This document shows, in pieces, positions 15,300-22,648 of a stretch of 25,763 bases of DNA (positions are counted from its first letter, which is position 1; every line of letters begins with the position of its first letter). The position numbers and the translations under genes are program-made. Source of the stretch: CAZBDU01 sp964490725 (lineage in GTDB: Bacteria; Spirochaetota; Spirochaetia; SZUA-6; DRHE01); assembly GCA_964490725.1 (NCBI GenBank), contig CAZBDU010000075.1:1-25763 (forward strand), given 5' to 3'. The notes under the pieces were generated by a model. The model was not told where the DNA came from. It searched no databases and worked only from the letters and a program-made list of their open reading frames with translations.

Positions 15300-16751
15300 T
15301 TACATCAGTCCCTTCTTGCGGTAGTGTCTGCGCGCATCCTCCAGGATGCGGTCTATGTCCCTGTCCTGCTCCGCCGTGATGGGCTGCACCCTGTGGGTGG
15401 CCAGGATCTCCTCCATGCGCTCCCGGGCCAGATCGATGGTGCTCTTGCGTCCCTGCTGCCGCCACTCCTGGTAGGACAGGCAGTCGGCCACCCTGGGCAC
15501 GTAGTACTCCTTCTGCCAGTTCAGGCGGGTGTGCCTCTTGCCCAGGTAGGTGCCCGGGCTGGGGCCCACCTGGTGGATCAGCTCCAGGGCCAGGGCTTCC
15601 TGGTCCACCGGGAACCCTTCGACGGTGCGGCCCACGATGGCAGCCACATCGTCGTTGATCACCGCCAGGATGGGGTTGTAGGCCAGCTCGGCGGTCACTC
15701 CTCCGTGGAGCACGATGCAGTTGGCCCCCGACAGGGCGCTGGCCATGGCGGTGTGGGTCTTCTCGTAGCCGCTCTGGTAGTCGATCAGCTTGGAGTTGGA
15801 GAAGGCGGCGCCGGTGTTGACCGTGGGGATCTTGTACACCTGGGTCCAGAGCTGGTTGAAGGCCATCTGGTGCAGGTTCACTCCCAGGGCGCCGAACAAA
15901 AACCCGCCGCTGCGCATGTCCATGGGAGTGACGAAGTCGTTGCCGATGATGCCGGTCCCCGGACGCATGCACTGGATCAGCACCACCAGGCCCAGAAGCT
16001 CGGCGTTGTTGGTCACCGTTGAGCCGGCGGCGGTGACCGGGGCGCTCCCGCCCATCACGGAGCCGGCGGCGATGAACATGGGGAACCCCGCGGCGGTGTA
16101 CTCCAAGGCCGCGTTCAGCGCATCCTCGGGAAAGGCCAGCGGCGCGGCGGCCTCGCACACCCCCAGGAGCTGCATGCCCGCGGCCTGCGCCAGCTGGGTC
16201 TCGAAGATGAAGGTGTCGGTGGCCTGCGCGCCCCGGGAAGCCTTCGAGGAGAAGCGGATGCGGCTGGCCAGGCTGGTGGGGCAGAGCATCACCGGCTCCA
16301 CCCCCTCGATCTCGAAGTACGGGGTGTAGGAGGGAAACACGTCGATGGTGTCCAGGGCGTCGGAGACCAGCACCGCCTGGTCGTTCTCCTCCTGGGTGGC
16401 CATGCGCACCTCCCCGGTGGCCACGTCGGTGTAGCGGGCCCCGGCGGAGGACATGAAGTACAGGGTGTTGCCCCCGAGGTGCAGATCGTTTTCGGGAACC
16501 CGGGCGCGGACCGTGAAGCTGCTGGGGGCCTTGCGGATGCTCTCCTCCACCAGGGAGGGGGGAATGCGGGCCGTCCGGGTCTCGTAGTCCACCCGGCAGC
16601 CGCTGCCCTCCAGGAGCTTCAGCGCCCTCTGGTTTTCGAACCTGATCCCCGTCCGATCCAGGACGTCCAGCGTGGCCCGGTGAAGCGCCTCCACCTGCGG
16701 GTCCGTCAGGATCTTCACGGGCGGAAAGTTGCGGGTGAATCCTCTACGCAT
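15300..16751 (-). CDS. MttB-superfamily methyltransferase, non-pyrrolysine
   Basis: 483 aa, trimethylamine methyltransferase superfamily, expected to transfer a methyl group from an unknown substrate to the Co(I) corrinoid protein encoded immediately upstream. Features: N-terminal LTDPQVEALHRATLDVLDRTG with IRFENQ, the segment GNTLYFMSSAGARYTDVATG, AAGSVMGGSAPVTAAGS, TGIIGNDFVTPMDMRSG, INDDVAAIVGRTVEGFPV, and the C-terminal YLGKRHTRLNWQKEYYVP. No TAG interrupts the frame, so no pyrrolysine. The ATG at 16751 follows the corrinoid gene by 14 bases with an AAGGAGGAGG site. It differs strongly from the MttB at 2977-4503, so the two probably have different substrates. RhaM follows, which suggests a sugar-linked substrate. 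Confidence 0.92.
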   Translation of the reverse strand: MRRGFTRNFPPVKILTDPQVEALHRATLDVLDRTGIRFENQRALKLLEGSGCRVDYETRTARIPPSLVEESIRKAPSSFTVRARVPENDLHLGGNTLYFMSSAGARYTDVATGEVRMATQEENDQAVLVSDALDTIDVFPSYTPYFEIEGVEPVMLCPTSLASRIRFSSKASRGAQATDTFIFETQLAQAAGMQLLGVCEAAAPLAFPEDALNAALEYTAAGFPMFIAAGSVMGGSAPVTAAGSTVTNNAELLGLVVLIQCMRPGTGIIGNDFVTPMDMRSGGFLFGALGVNLHQMAFNQLWTQVYKIPTVNTGAAFSNSKLIDYQSGYEKTHTAMASALSGANCIVLHGGVTAELAYNPILAVINDDVAAIVGRTVEGFPVDQEALALELIHQVGPSPGTYLGKRHTRLNWQKEYYVPRVADCLSYQEWRQQGRKSTIDLARERMEEILATHRVQPITAEQDRDIDRILEDARRHYRKKGLM

Positions 16752-16765
16752 GCCCTGCCTCCTCC

Positions 16766-17410
16766 TTACTTCCCGGCGAGCCGGCGGGCCACCTTCACCC
16801 CTTCGGGGGCGGTGGCTCCGTAGGCGTCGGCGCCGATGCGGTCGGCGAACTCCTGGTTGATGGGGCTGCCGCCCACCAGCACCTTCACCCGCTCCCGCAG
16901 GCCTTCCTTCTGGAGGCCCTCGATGACGTTCTTCTGCTCCATGGAGGTGGTGGTGAGCAGGGCCGACATGGCCAGGATCTCCGGCTTGCGCTCCCTCACC
17001 GCCTGCAGGAAGTCCTGGCTGTTCACGTTCACCCCCAGGTCCTCCACCTTGAACCCTTCGGCGAACAGCAGCGTGGCCACCATGCTCTTGCCGATGGAGT
17101 GGATGTCGCCGAAGACTGTGCCGATCACCACCGTGCCCAGGGTTGCCATGGTCCCTCCCCGCCTCTCGATCTCCGCGATGATCGCCGGGAGCGCCGCTTT
17201 GACCACCTCGGAGGCTTCCACCAGCTCCGGCAGGAACATCTCCCCGGTGCCGAACTTGTCCCCGATCACCCTCAAGGCTTCGGAGAGCGCCTCCGCGCAG
17301 GCCACCGGGTCGGCTCCCTCCTCGATGGCTGTCCGGGCGGCCTGCTCGGCCTTCTCGGTCTCGAACTCCAGCACCAGCCGCTTGAGGTTCTCCAGGTTCT
17401 GATCCGCCAT
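16766..17410 (-). CDS. Corrinoid (methylcobamide-binding) protein, MtbC/MttC type
   Basis: 214 aa, the methyl-carrying partner of the MttB-type enzyme. The N-terminal helical cap domain (about residues 1-88) shows GEMFLPELVEASEVVKAALP. The Rossmann-like B12 domain follows with the base-off signature GDIHSIGKSMV, where His104 should be the lower cobalt ligand. SALLTTTSMEQ and VGGSPINQEFADRIGADAYG are the other two cobamide-binding segments. It is the first gene of operon D, with GGGAGG upstream of the ATG at 17410. It is the only corrinoid protein in the window, so it may serve both MttB proteins. No reductive-activation (RamA-like) gene and no B12 riboswitch are visible. Confidence 0.95.
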   Translation of the reverse strand: MADQNLENLKRLVLEFETEKAEQAARTAIEEGADPVACAEALSEALRVIGDKFGTGEMFLPELVEASEVVKAALPAIIAEIERRGGTMATLGTVVIGTVFGDIHSIGKSMVATLLFAEGFKVEDLGVNVNSQDFLQAVRERKPEILAMSALLTTTSMEQKNVIEGLQKEGLRERVKVLVGGSPINQEFADRIGADAYGATAPEGVKVARRLAGK

Positions 17411-17530
17411 GGGCGCCTCCCTGAAAACGAAGCTCCGGCTGCCTGGGCGGCCGCCCGCAGGGAAGGCCGCGCCAGCCTACGCAGTCTTGCCCCGGCCCCG
17501 GGGGGAAGTAAATACAGAAAATGAAATTAT

Positions 17531-17547
17531 TGATTCAGTTTTCAGTC
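17531..17547. promoter_or_regulatory. AT-rich divergent regulatory region with a TTCAGT direct repeat
   Basis: Between the divergent corrinoid-protein and AraC genes the GC-rich background drops sharply (about 17508-17580). Inside it, TTCAGT occurs twice, 7 bases apart, at 17534-17539 and 17541-17546. This is a plausible activator half-site for the adjacent AraC regulator acting on operon D. I cannot assign a clear -35/-10 for the - strand, which fits an activator-dependent promoter. Confidence 0.3.
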
Positions 17548-17568
17548 GGTACACACACCCCGCTTCTA

Positions 17569-17577
17569 TGCTATACT
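17569..17577 (+). promoter_or_regulatory. Extended -10 promoter of the AraC-family gene
   Basis: TGC followed by TATACT at 17572-17577 forms an extended -10 element. No good -35 box is present at the right distance. Transcription would start near 17584, about 55 bases before the ATG at 17640. Confidence 0.5.
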
Positions 17578-17639
17578 CTGTCCGCGATAGCACAAAGCGC
17601 GCAGGGACGGGCAGACCCGGCCGCGAACCCCTGTAGACG

Positions 17640-18551
17640 ATGAGCGGCAACGGTTCCAGGGAATACAGCAAGTACCTCACCTTCAGCGAACGCGATCAGA
17701 ACTGGGGGACCTACTGCACCTGCCTGGGCTGGTGCATCGTGCAGCCCGGCTCCCCCTATCCCCCGGAACCCGCCCAGCACCCCCTGCGCTATCTGCGTGC
17801 CTGGAAGAAGGGACCCAGGGCCCGGCGGGTCCTGGACGCGGAGTTCCAGCTGCACTACGTAACGCGCGGCCAGGGGCTGTTCTACCAGGGTGCGGGCAGG
17901 TCCTGGAGCATCGGCGCCGGCACGGTGTTCCTGCTGTTTCCCGGGGTCCCCCACTGGTACGCCCCCGAGAAGAAGGTGGGCTGGGACGAGCACTGGGTGG
18001 GCTTCAGCGGGGACTACCCCATGTCCCTGCTCCAGCACGGGTTCATCTCCTCGCGCAGGCCGGTGCTGCACGTGGGTCTGTACGAGTCGTTGATGGACGG
18101 CTTCCAGGACCTGGTGGACATCGCCCAGAGCGAGCCACCGGCCTTCCAGCAGCGCCTGGGAGCGCTGATCGTGAACCTGATCGCCCAGATACGCAGCTTC
18201 GCCAAGGAGAGGAAGCTCGGCGCCGACGCGGAGGACATCATGCGCCGGGCGCGCTTCCGCCTCATCGAAAACCTCCACGCCCCCCTGGACGTGGAGGAGT
18301 TCGCCAGGGAGCTGGGCCTGGACTATGCCTCCTTCCGCAAGCTCTTCAAGGCCTACACGGGCCTGTCCCCCTACCAGTACTTCCTGCAGCTGAAGATCCA
18401 CCGCGCCCGCCACCTGCTGCAGGAGGACTCCCTGTCGGTCAAGGAGGTGGCCTTCATGCTGGGCTTCGACAACCAGTACTACTTCTCCCGCATCTTCAAG
18501 AAGAAAACCGGCTGCTCCCCCTCGAACTGGCAGCATCAGAGGCGCCAGTGA
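17640..18551 (+). CDS. AraC-family transcriptional regulator
   Basis: 303 aa. The N-terminal cupin-like sensor domain (about residues 60-130) shows EFQLHYVTRGQGLFYQG, IGAGTVFLLFPGVPHWY and WVGFSG, the usual arabinose-arm type. The C-terminal pair of helix-turn-helix motifs spans about 205-300: APLDVEEFARELGLDYASFR, then GLSPYQYFLQLKIHRA and VKEVAFMLGFDNQYYFSRIF, with the ending KKTGCSPSNW. It reads away from operon D and shares its AT-rich intergenic region, so it probably activates that operon in response to the sugar substrate (inference). The upstream site is poor. The stop overlaps the GTG of the next gene. Confidence 0.95.
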   Translation: MSGNGSREYSKYLTFSERDQNWGTYCTCLGWCIVQPGSPYPPEPAQHPLRYLRAWKKGPRARRVLDAEFQLHYVTRGQGLFYQGAGRSWSIGAGTVFLLFPGVPHWYAPEKKVGWDEHWVGFSGDYPMSLLQHGFISSRRPVLHVGLYESLMDGFQDLVDIAQSEPPAFQQRLGALIVNLIAQIRSFAKERKLGADAEDIMRRARFRLIENLHAPLDVEEFARELGLDYASFRKLFKAYTGLSPYQYFLQLKIHRARHLLQEDSLSVKEVAFMLGFDNQYYFSRIFKKKTGCSPSNWQHQRRQ

Positions 18552-19267
18552 ACGGCAACCGCTACGACTTCCTCACCGACCCCGCCGGCCCCCGGGGCAT
18601 CGCCGTGGGCAGCTGGCTGGAGCGGGAGCGGCTGGCGCTGATGGTGGTGGACGTGCAGAACTACATCACCCTGCCGCAGTACAGTGGAGTGTGGACCGCC
18701 GGCGGCGGCGACGCCTACTACTATCCGCGCCTCTCCGAGCTGGTGCTCCCCAACCTGAAGCGCTTGCTCCGCTCCTTCCGCGCCCTGGGGCGCCCGGTGG
18801 TGTACACCCGCATCGCTGCGCTGAACGCGAACCTGCTCGACGTGCCGGGGCTGTCGCGGAAGGTGCTGGCCGAGGAGACCCGCGACGTGGAGGGCAGGCC
18901 CTACCACCTGCACGTGGAGGAGCATGCCAGCCGCATCGACGAGCGCATCGCCCCGCAGCGGCAGGACATCGTGATCTGCAAGACGGCCAGCGGCGCCTTC
19001 TGCTCGGCCGACACCGACTCCATCCTCCGCAACAACGGCGTCTCCCGGCTGGTGTTCGCCGGCGGTCTCACCGACGCCTGCCTGGCCTCCTCGGTGCGGG
19101 AGGGCTTCGACCGCGGATACCTGTGCACGGTGGCCGAGGACGCCTGCATCGCCGCCTCGGCCGAAGACCACCAGGCCGCGCTGCGCAGCCTGCGCAAGTT
19201 CTACGCCTGGGTCACCGACACCGCGGAGATCCTGGACGTCCTGGGCAAGGGGCTCACCGTCCTCTGA
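18548..19267 (+). CDS. Isochorismatase-family cysteine hydrolase
   Basis: 239 aa. The catalytic triad is visible: Asp35 (LMVVDVQNY), Lys145 (VICKTASGAF) and Cys178 (GLTDACLASSV), with the usual non-proline peptide context around FAGG. Family members hydrolyse amides (nicotinamidase, ureidoacrylate, N-carbamoylsarcosine) or the vinyl ether isochorismate. The N-terminal YYYPRLSELVLPNLKRLL is typical of the ureidoacrylate/carbamoylsarcosine-like subgroup. The start is GTG 18548 in GTGA overlap with the AraC gene; the open frame back to 17732 is an AraC shadow. Translational coupling to the regulator suggests it acts on the inducer or on an amide-containing degradation product. Substrate unknown. 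Confidence 0.9.
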   Translation: MNGNRYDFLTDPAGPRGIAVGSWLERERLALMVVDVQNYITLPQYSGVWTAGGGDAYYYPRLSELVLPNLKRLLRSFRALGRPVVYTRIAALNANLLDVPGLSRKVLAEETRDVEGRPYHLHVEEHASRIDERIAPQRQDIVICKTASGAFCSADTDSILRNNGVSRLVFAGGLTDACLASSVREGFDRGYLCTVAEDACIAASAEDHQAALRSLRKFYAWVTDTAEILDVLGKGLTVL

Positions 19268-19269
19268 GG

Positions 19270-19316
19270 CGGCCGGCGCGGGGGGCGTGACCGCCGCCGC
19301 GGCGGGCCGCCGGCCG
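19270..19316. terminator. Long inverted repeat between convergent operons
   Basis: A 9-bp perfect inverted repeat, CGGCCGGCG at 19270-19278 and CGCCGGCCG at 19308-19316, encloses 29 GC-rich bases that can fold further. It lies between the hydrolase stop (19267) and the UroD stop (19326). It has no T-tract, so termination in either direction is only suggested. Confidence 0.35.
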
Positions 19317-19325
19317 TGGCCCTGG

Positions 19326-20567
19326 CTACCGCTCCACCGCGTCGATCAGCTCGTTCAGGCGGCCCCGGTAGTAGGCGAACTCCTCCCATCCCACCTCCGG
19401 CGGGATCAGGTGATCGCCGTAGGGCACGTAGCCTCCGGAGGCCAGCACCTCCGCCGGCGGCTGGAGCACCTCGTCGATGCGCCGCCGGCCCTTGGGGAAC
19501 TCCGCCTTGGCGATGCCCCCCATGAGCTGCAGCCGGGGGTAGGTCCGGCGCACCTTCACCAGGTCCAGCCCGCAGCTGGCCTCCATCGGGTACATGCCCG
19601 TCACCCCTCCGGCCAGGAACTGGGGGATGATGTCGAAGCAGTTGCCGTCGGTGTCCACGAAGATCGTCTCCACGCCGTGGCCCTTCAGGAAATCGGTCAT
19701 CCGCCGGTAGTAGGGGACCATGAACTCCTCCATGGTGGCCGGGGAGACCATGGAGCCGCTGCCGGCGGAGATGTCCTCCCAGAAGACGTACAGGTCCACG
19801 TCGGTCTGGGCCAGCACCTCCTCGTAGACCGCCATCCACAGCTCCGTGAAGGTGCTCTGGATGTCGTGGATCAGCTTGGGGTCGTCATGGTAGTTGTAGA
19901 ACAGGTGCTCGTAGCCCATCAGGTGCACCAGGGTGCCGAAGTATCCGGTGGGGTAGCCGCCCAGCACCAGCACGTAGTCGCGGCTGCGGTAGCTGGCCAG
20001 CAGGCGGTCCCAGTGGGCGGGGAAGCGCTCCTTCAGGTTGTTCACCGACAGCCGCTCCTCCTTGAGCCTGTTCCAGCTGTCCCAGTCCTTGATGACGCTG
20101 TCCACCGCCGCCGGAATGACCCCGGTGTCCTTCATGAACAGGCGGGCCACCCCGTCGATGTCCACGTAGGCGAGCCGCTCCTCGTCCTCCTCCAGCACCT
20201 TCACGTCGAACTGCGGGCACATCATGAGGTTCACGTTGACCGCGATCTGGGACTTGTCCATGCCCATGGCGTCCCTGACGTCGTTGTCCAGGAGGAAGGT
20301 CTGGGTGGGCCAGTACAGCCCCCCGCCCAGCACCCCTATTCCCGCCGGCAGCCCCTCCCCGGGGACGGATTTCCAGCACGGGGCGTACAGATCGACGTGG
20401 GTGCCCGCCGGCTTTGGGAAACGGGGGTAGCGGCGCTTGGGCAGCCCTTCCGTGTACCAGCGGTCGTAGCTGCCGCCCCAGTAGCCGAACTCCCACTTGG
20501 GTGGGGCTACCCGGGTGTTGAAGCGCATCACCTCGCGGAACCGCTCGCGAACGTTCATCTCGGCCAT
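19326..20567 (-). CDS. UroD-family protein lacking the H-x-C zinc motif, end of the ABC importer operon
   Basis: 413 aa, paralogue of the protein at 12781-13971 (shared motifs WEFGYWGGS, YTEGLPKRR, SVIKDWDSWNRLKEE, YHDDPKLIHDI, FWEDISAGSGSMVSP, GGVTGMYPMEASCGLDL). The zinc motif is replaced by VDTDGN (Asp305, Asp307), the same D-x-D exchange as in the paralogue. The ATG at 20567 has AGGAGG ten bases upstream; an internal ATG three codons later is less well placed. It starts 25 bases after the last permease gene, so its product is probably made when the transported compound is present. Methyl transfer is possible but not supported by the active site; reaction unknown. Confidence 0.85.
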   Translation of the reverse strand: MAEMNVRERFREVMRFNTRVAPPKWEFGYWGGSYDRWYTEGLPKRRYPRFPKPAGTHVDLYAPCWKSVPGEGLPAGIGVLGGGLYWPTQTFLLDNDVRDAMGMDKSQIAVNVNLMMCPQFDVKVLEEDEERLAYVDIDGVARLFMKDTGVIPAAVDSVIKDWDSWNRLKEERLSVNNLKERFPAHWDRLLASYRSRDYVLVLGGYPTGYFGTLVHLMGYEHLFYNYHDDPKLIHDIQSTFTELWMAVYEEVLAQTDVDLYVFWEDISAGSGSMVSPATMEEFMVPYYRRMTDFLKGHGVETIFVDTDGNCFDIIPQFLAGGVTGMYPMEASCGLDLVKVRRTYPRLQLMGGIAKAEFPKGRRRIDEVLQPPAEVLASGGYVPYGDHLIPPEVGWEEFAYYRGRLNELIDAVER

Positions 20568-20592
20568 TCGCCTGAAACCTCCTGCTGTCTGC

Positions 20593-21654
20593 CTACTGCC
20601 GGACCCGCTGCCGCCGCCTGGTGGCCATGATGCGGGCGGCGTCGATCGAGATGGCCAGGATCAGGATGAGCCCCTTGACCACCTCCCGCCAGTAGTAGGA
20701 GATGCCGAAGGCCTCCTGGACATGGACCATGCCGTTTCGGATCACCCCCAGGATCAGCACCGCAATGATCACCCCGATCAGATTTCCCTTGCCGCCGGCC
20801 ATGCTCACCCCGCCCAGCACCACGGCGGTGATAACCTCCAGCTCCGAGCCCAGGCCGGCGTCGTCCCTGCCCAGGCTCAGCTGGGCCACCAGGATCACCG
20901 CGGCCAGGGAAGCCATGACCCCCGAGAGGACGTAGGCGCTGAACTTCACTCTTCGGGTATCGATGCCCGCCAGGCGGGCGGCGTACTCGTTGGCGCCCAC
21001 CGCGTAGACGTTGCGCCCGTAGCGGGTGTAGCGCAGCACCAGGGAGGCAATGACGTACAACACGATGATGTAGACCAGGGTGATCGGGACGATCTCCAGC
21101 TTCTGGCTCGGCAGGAAGCGCCGGGCCAGGAGCAGGAAGTTCTGATCGAAAATCCGCCCCACCTTGAGCACCTCGAAGTCCAGGGAGAACCACGAGGCCA
21201 GGCCGCGCGCGAAGGCCATCATCCCCAGGGTGGTGATGACGGGGTTGATTCCCACCCGGGTGATGATCACGCCGTTCAGGGAGCCCAGGACCAGCCCCAC
21301 CACCAGGCTGCAGATCACCACCAGCCAGGCCGGCATGGGAACGTTGTGGAACAGCACCACGTTGACCGCCGTGAAACCCAGGATCGAGCCCACCGAGATG
21401 TCCAGCCCGCCGATAAGAAGCACGAAGGTCATGCCGATGGCCATGATGGCGATGATCGGGATGTTGCTGATGATGGCCTTGAAGTTGGCCAGGGCGAAGA
21501 AGTAGGGGGTGGCCAGGCTGAAGAACACCACCAGCACGAACAGAAGCAGGCTCAGGGCCGGAACCATGCTCTTGCCGTACAGGAACGTTTCGGTCAGGCG
21601 CTTCCCCAGCGAGGAGGCACCCCGCTCATCCGGCACCATCGTCTTGTCGCTCAC
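20593..21654 (-). CDS. Ribose-type ABC transporter permease
   Basis: 353 aa, inner-membrane permease of the RbsC/branched-chain-like family with about eight to ten hydrophobic segments. The conserved GGLDISVGSILGF (about residues 82-94), NPVITTLGMMAFARGLA, GRNVYAVGANEYAARLAGI, ELEVITAVVLGGVSMAGGKG and the final KGLILILAISIDA are all present. The cytoplasmic N-terminus of about 30 residues precedes the first helix. The ATG at 21654 lies 14 bases after the first permease stop. With that permease it probably forms a heterodimeric channel for a sugar-like solute. Confidence 0.93.
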   Translation of the reverse strand: MSDKTMVPDERGASSLGKRLTETFLYGKSMVPALSLLLFVLVVFFSLATPYFFALANFKAIISNIPIIAIMAIGMTFVLLIGGLDISVGSILGFTAVNVVLFHNVPMPAWLVVICSLVVGLVLGSLNGVIITRVGINPVITTLGMMAFARGLASWFSLDFEVLKVGRIFDQNFLLLARRFLPSQKLEIVPITLVYIIVLYVIASLVLRYTRYGRNVYAVGANEYAARLAGIDTRRVKFSAYVLSGVMASLAAVILVAQLSLGRDDAGLGSELEVITAVVLGGVSMAGGKGNLIGVIIAVLILGVIRNGMVHVQEAFGISYYWREVVKGLILILAISIDAARIMATRRRQRVRQ

Positions 21655-21668
21655 CCGTGCCCCCTTCT

Positions 21669-22637
21669 TCAGTATCTTCGTTTTTCCCGGACCTCGTACA
21701 ACGCCACCACCAGAATCAGCAGGATCCCCTGGAAGATCCGGATGTGCACGTAGCGGAAGCCGATCATGGTGAAGCCGTTGTACAGGACCCCCAGGATCAG
21801 CACCCCCGCCAGGGTGCCCAGGATGTTGCCCTTGCCGCCCGAGAGGGCAGTCCCGCCCAGGAGCACCGCCGTGATCACGTCCAGCTCCGAACCGTTGGCG
21901 TGCTGCGGCATGCCCACCGCGGTCTGCCCCGTCAGGATGACGCCGCTCAGGCTGGCGGCGAGCCCGCTTGCCAGGTACAGAAGGAACTTGACGCGGTTGA
22001 CCTTGATGCCCGAGACCACGGCGGCGGCCTGATTGGCCCCGATCAGGTAGATCCTGCGGCCGAGCTTCGCGCGGCTCAACACGATCGTCAGGCCCGCATA
22101 GACCAGGATGAACAGGATCAGCGGGACCGGGATCATGGCGATGCTGCTGCGGCCGATGAACCCGGTCACGGGTTCCAGAATCAGGATGGAGCGGCTCTTG
22201 GTCAGCACGTAGCCCAGGCCGCGGGTGATGGCCATGGTGCCCAGGGTGGTGATGATGGGGTTCAGATCCAGCCGGGTGATGAAGAAGCCGTTGAACATCC
22301 CCACCAGCGCTCCCGTCACCAGGCCCAGCGCCACCGCCGCTCCGGCCGGCAGCCCGCCGGTGTCGAACAGATAGGCCACCAGGCAGGAGGTCAGGGCGAT
22401 GGTGCCGCCGATGGAGATGTCCAGCCCGCCGCTGATCATCACCAGGGTCAGGGTCCCCGCCACGATTCCGCTGAAGGCGATGTTCGTCAGCATGGTGGAG
22501 ATGTTGAGAAACGAGTAGAAATCCCGGCTCAGGACCGAAAAGACCGCCACCATCACGGCCAGCACACCGAACAGGATCAGGTTCGTGGAGATCCGGTACC
22601 TCTTGCGTTCCACTTCGGTCGCTATGCTGTCTGCCAT
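21669..22637 (-). CDS. Ribose-type ABC transporter permease
   Basis: 322 aa, RbsC-like permease, first of the two in operon F. Motifs: GGLDISIGGTIALTSCLVAY, LNPIITTLGTMAITRGLGYVL, GRRIYLIGANQAAAVVSGIKV, ELDVITAVLLGGTALSGGKGN, ending VALYEVREKRRY. The start is the ATG at 22637 (MADSIATEVERKRY), 11 bases after the ATPase stop with an AGGAAGG site. The open frame back to 23009 is a shadow of the ATPase gene. It is related to but clearly distinct from the downstream permease, consistent with a two-permease importer. Confidence 0.93.
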   Translation of the reverse strand: MADSIATEVERKRYRISTNLILFGVLAVMVAVFSVLSRDFYSFLNISTMLTNIAFSGIVAGTLTLVMISGGLDISIGGTIALTSCLVAYLFDTGGLPAGAAVALGLVTGALVGMFNGFFITRLDLNPIITTLGTMAITRGLGYVLTKSRSILILEPVTGFIGRSSIAMIPVPLILFILVYAGLTIVLSRAKLGRRIYLIGANQAAAVVSGIKVNRVKFLLYLASGLAASLSGVILTGQTAVGMPQHANGSELDVITAVLLGGTALSGGKGNILGTLAGVLILGVLYNGFTMIGFRYVHIRIFQGILLILVVALYEVREKRRY

Positions 22638-22648
22638 GGCCGTCCTTC

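Noticed and set aside
2977..16751. Pyrrolysine (in-frame TAG) in the MttB genes
   Set aside because: Both MttB frames are open over their full length (508 and 483 codons) with no internal TAG.
17411..17640. Cobalamin riboswitch upstream of the corrinoid-protein gene
   Set aside because: I looked for a B12-box-like conserved segment in the 229-base intergenic region and found none; the region is also short for that class.
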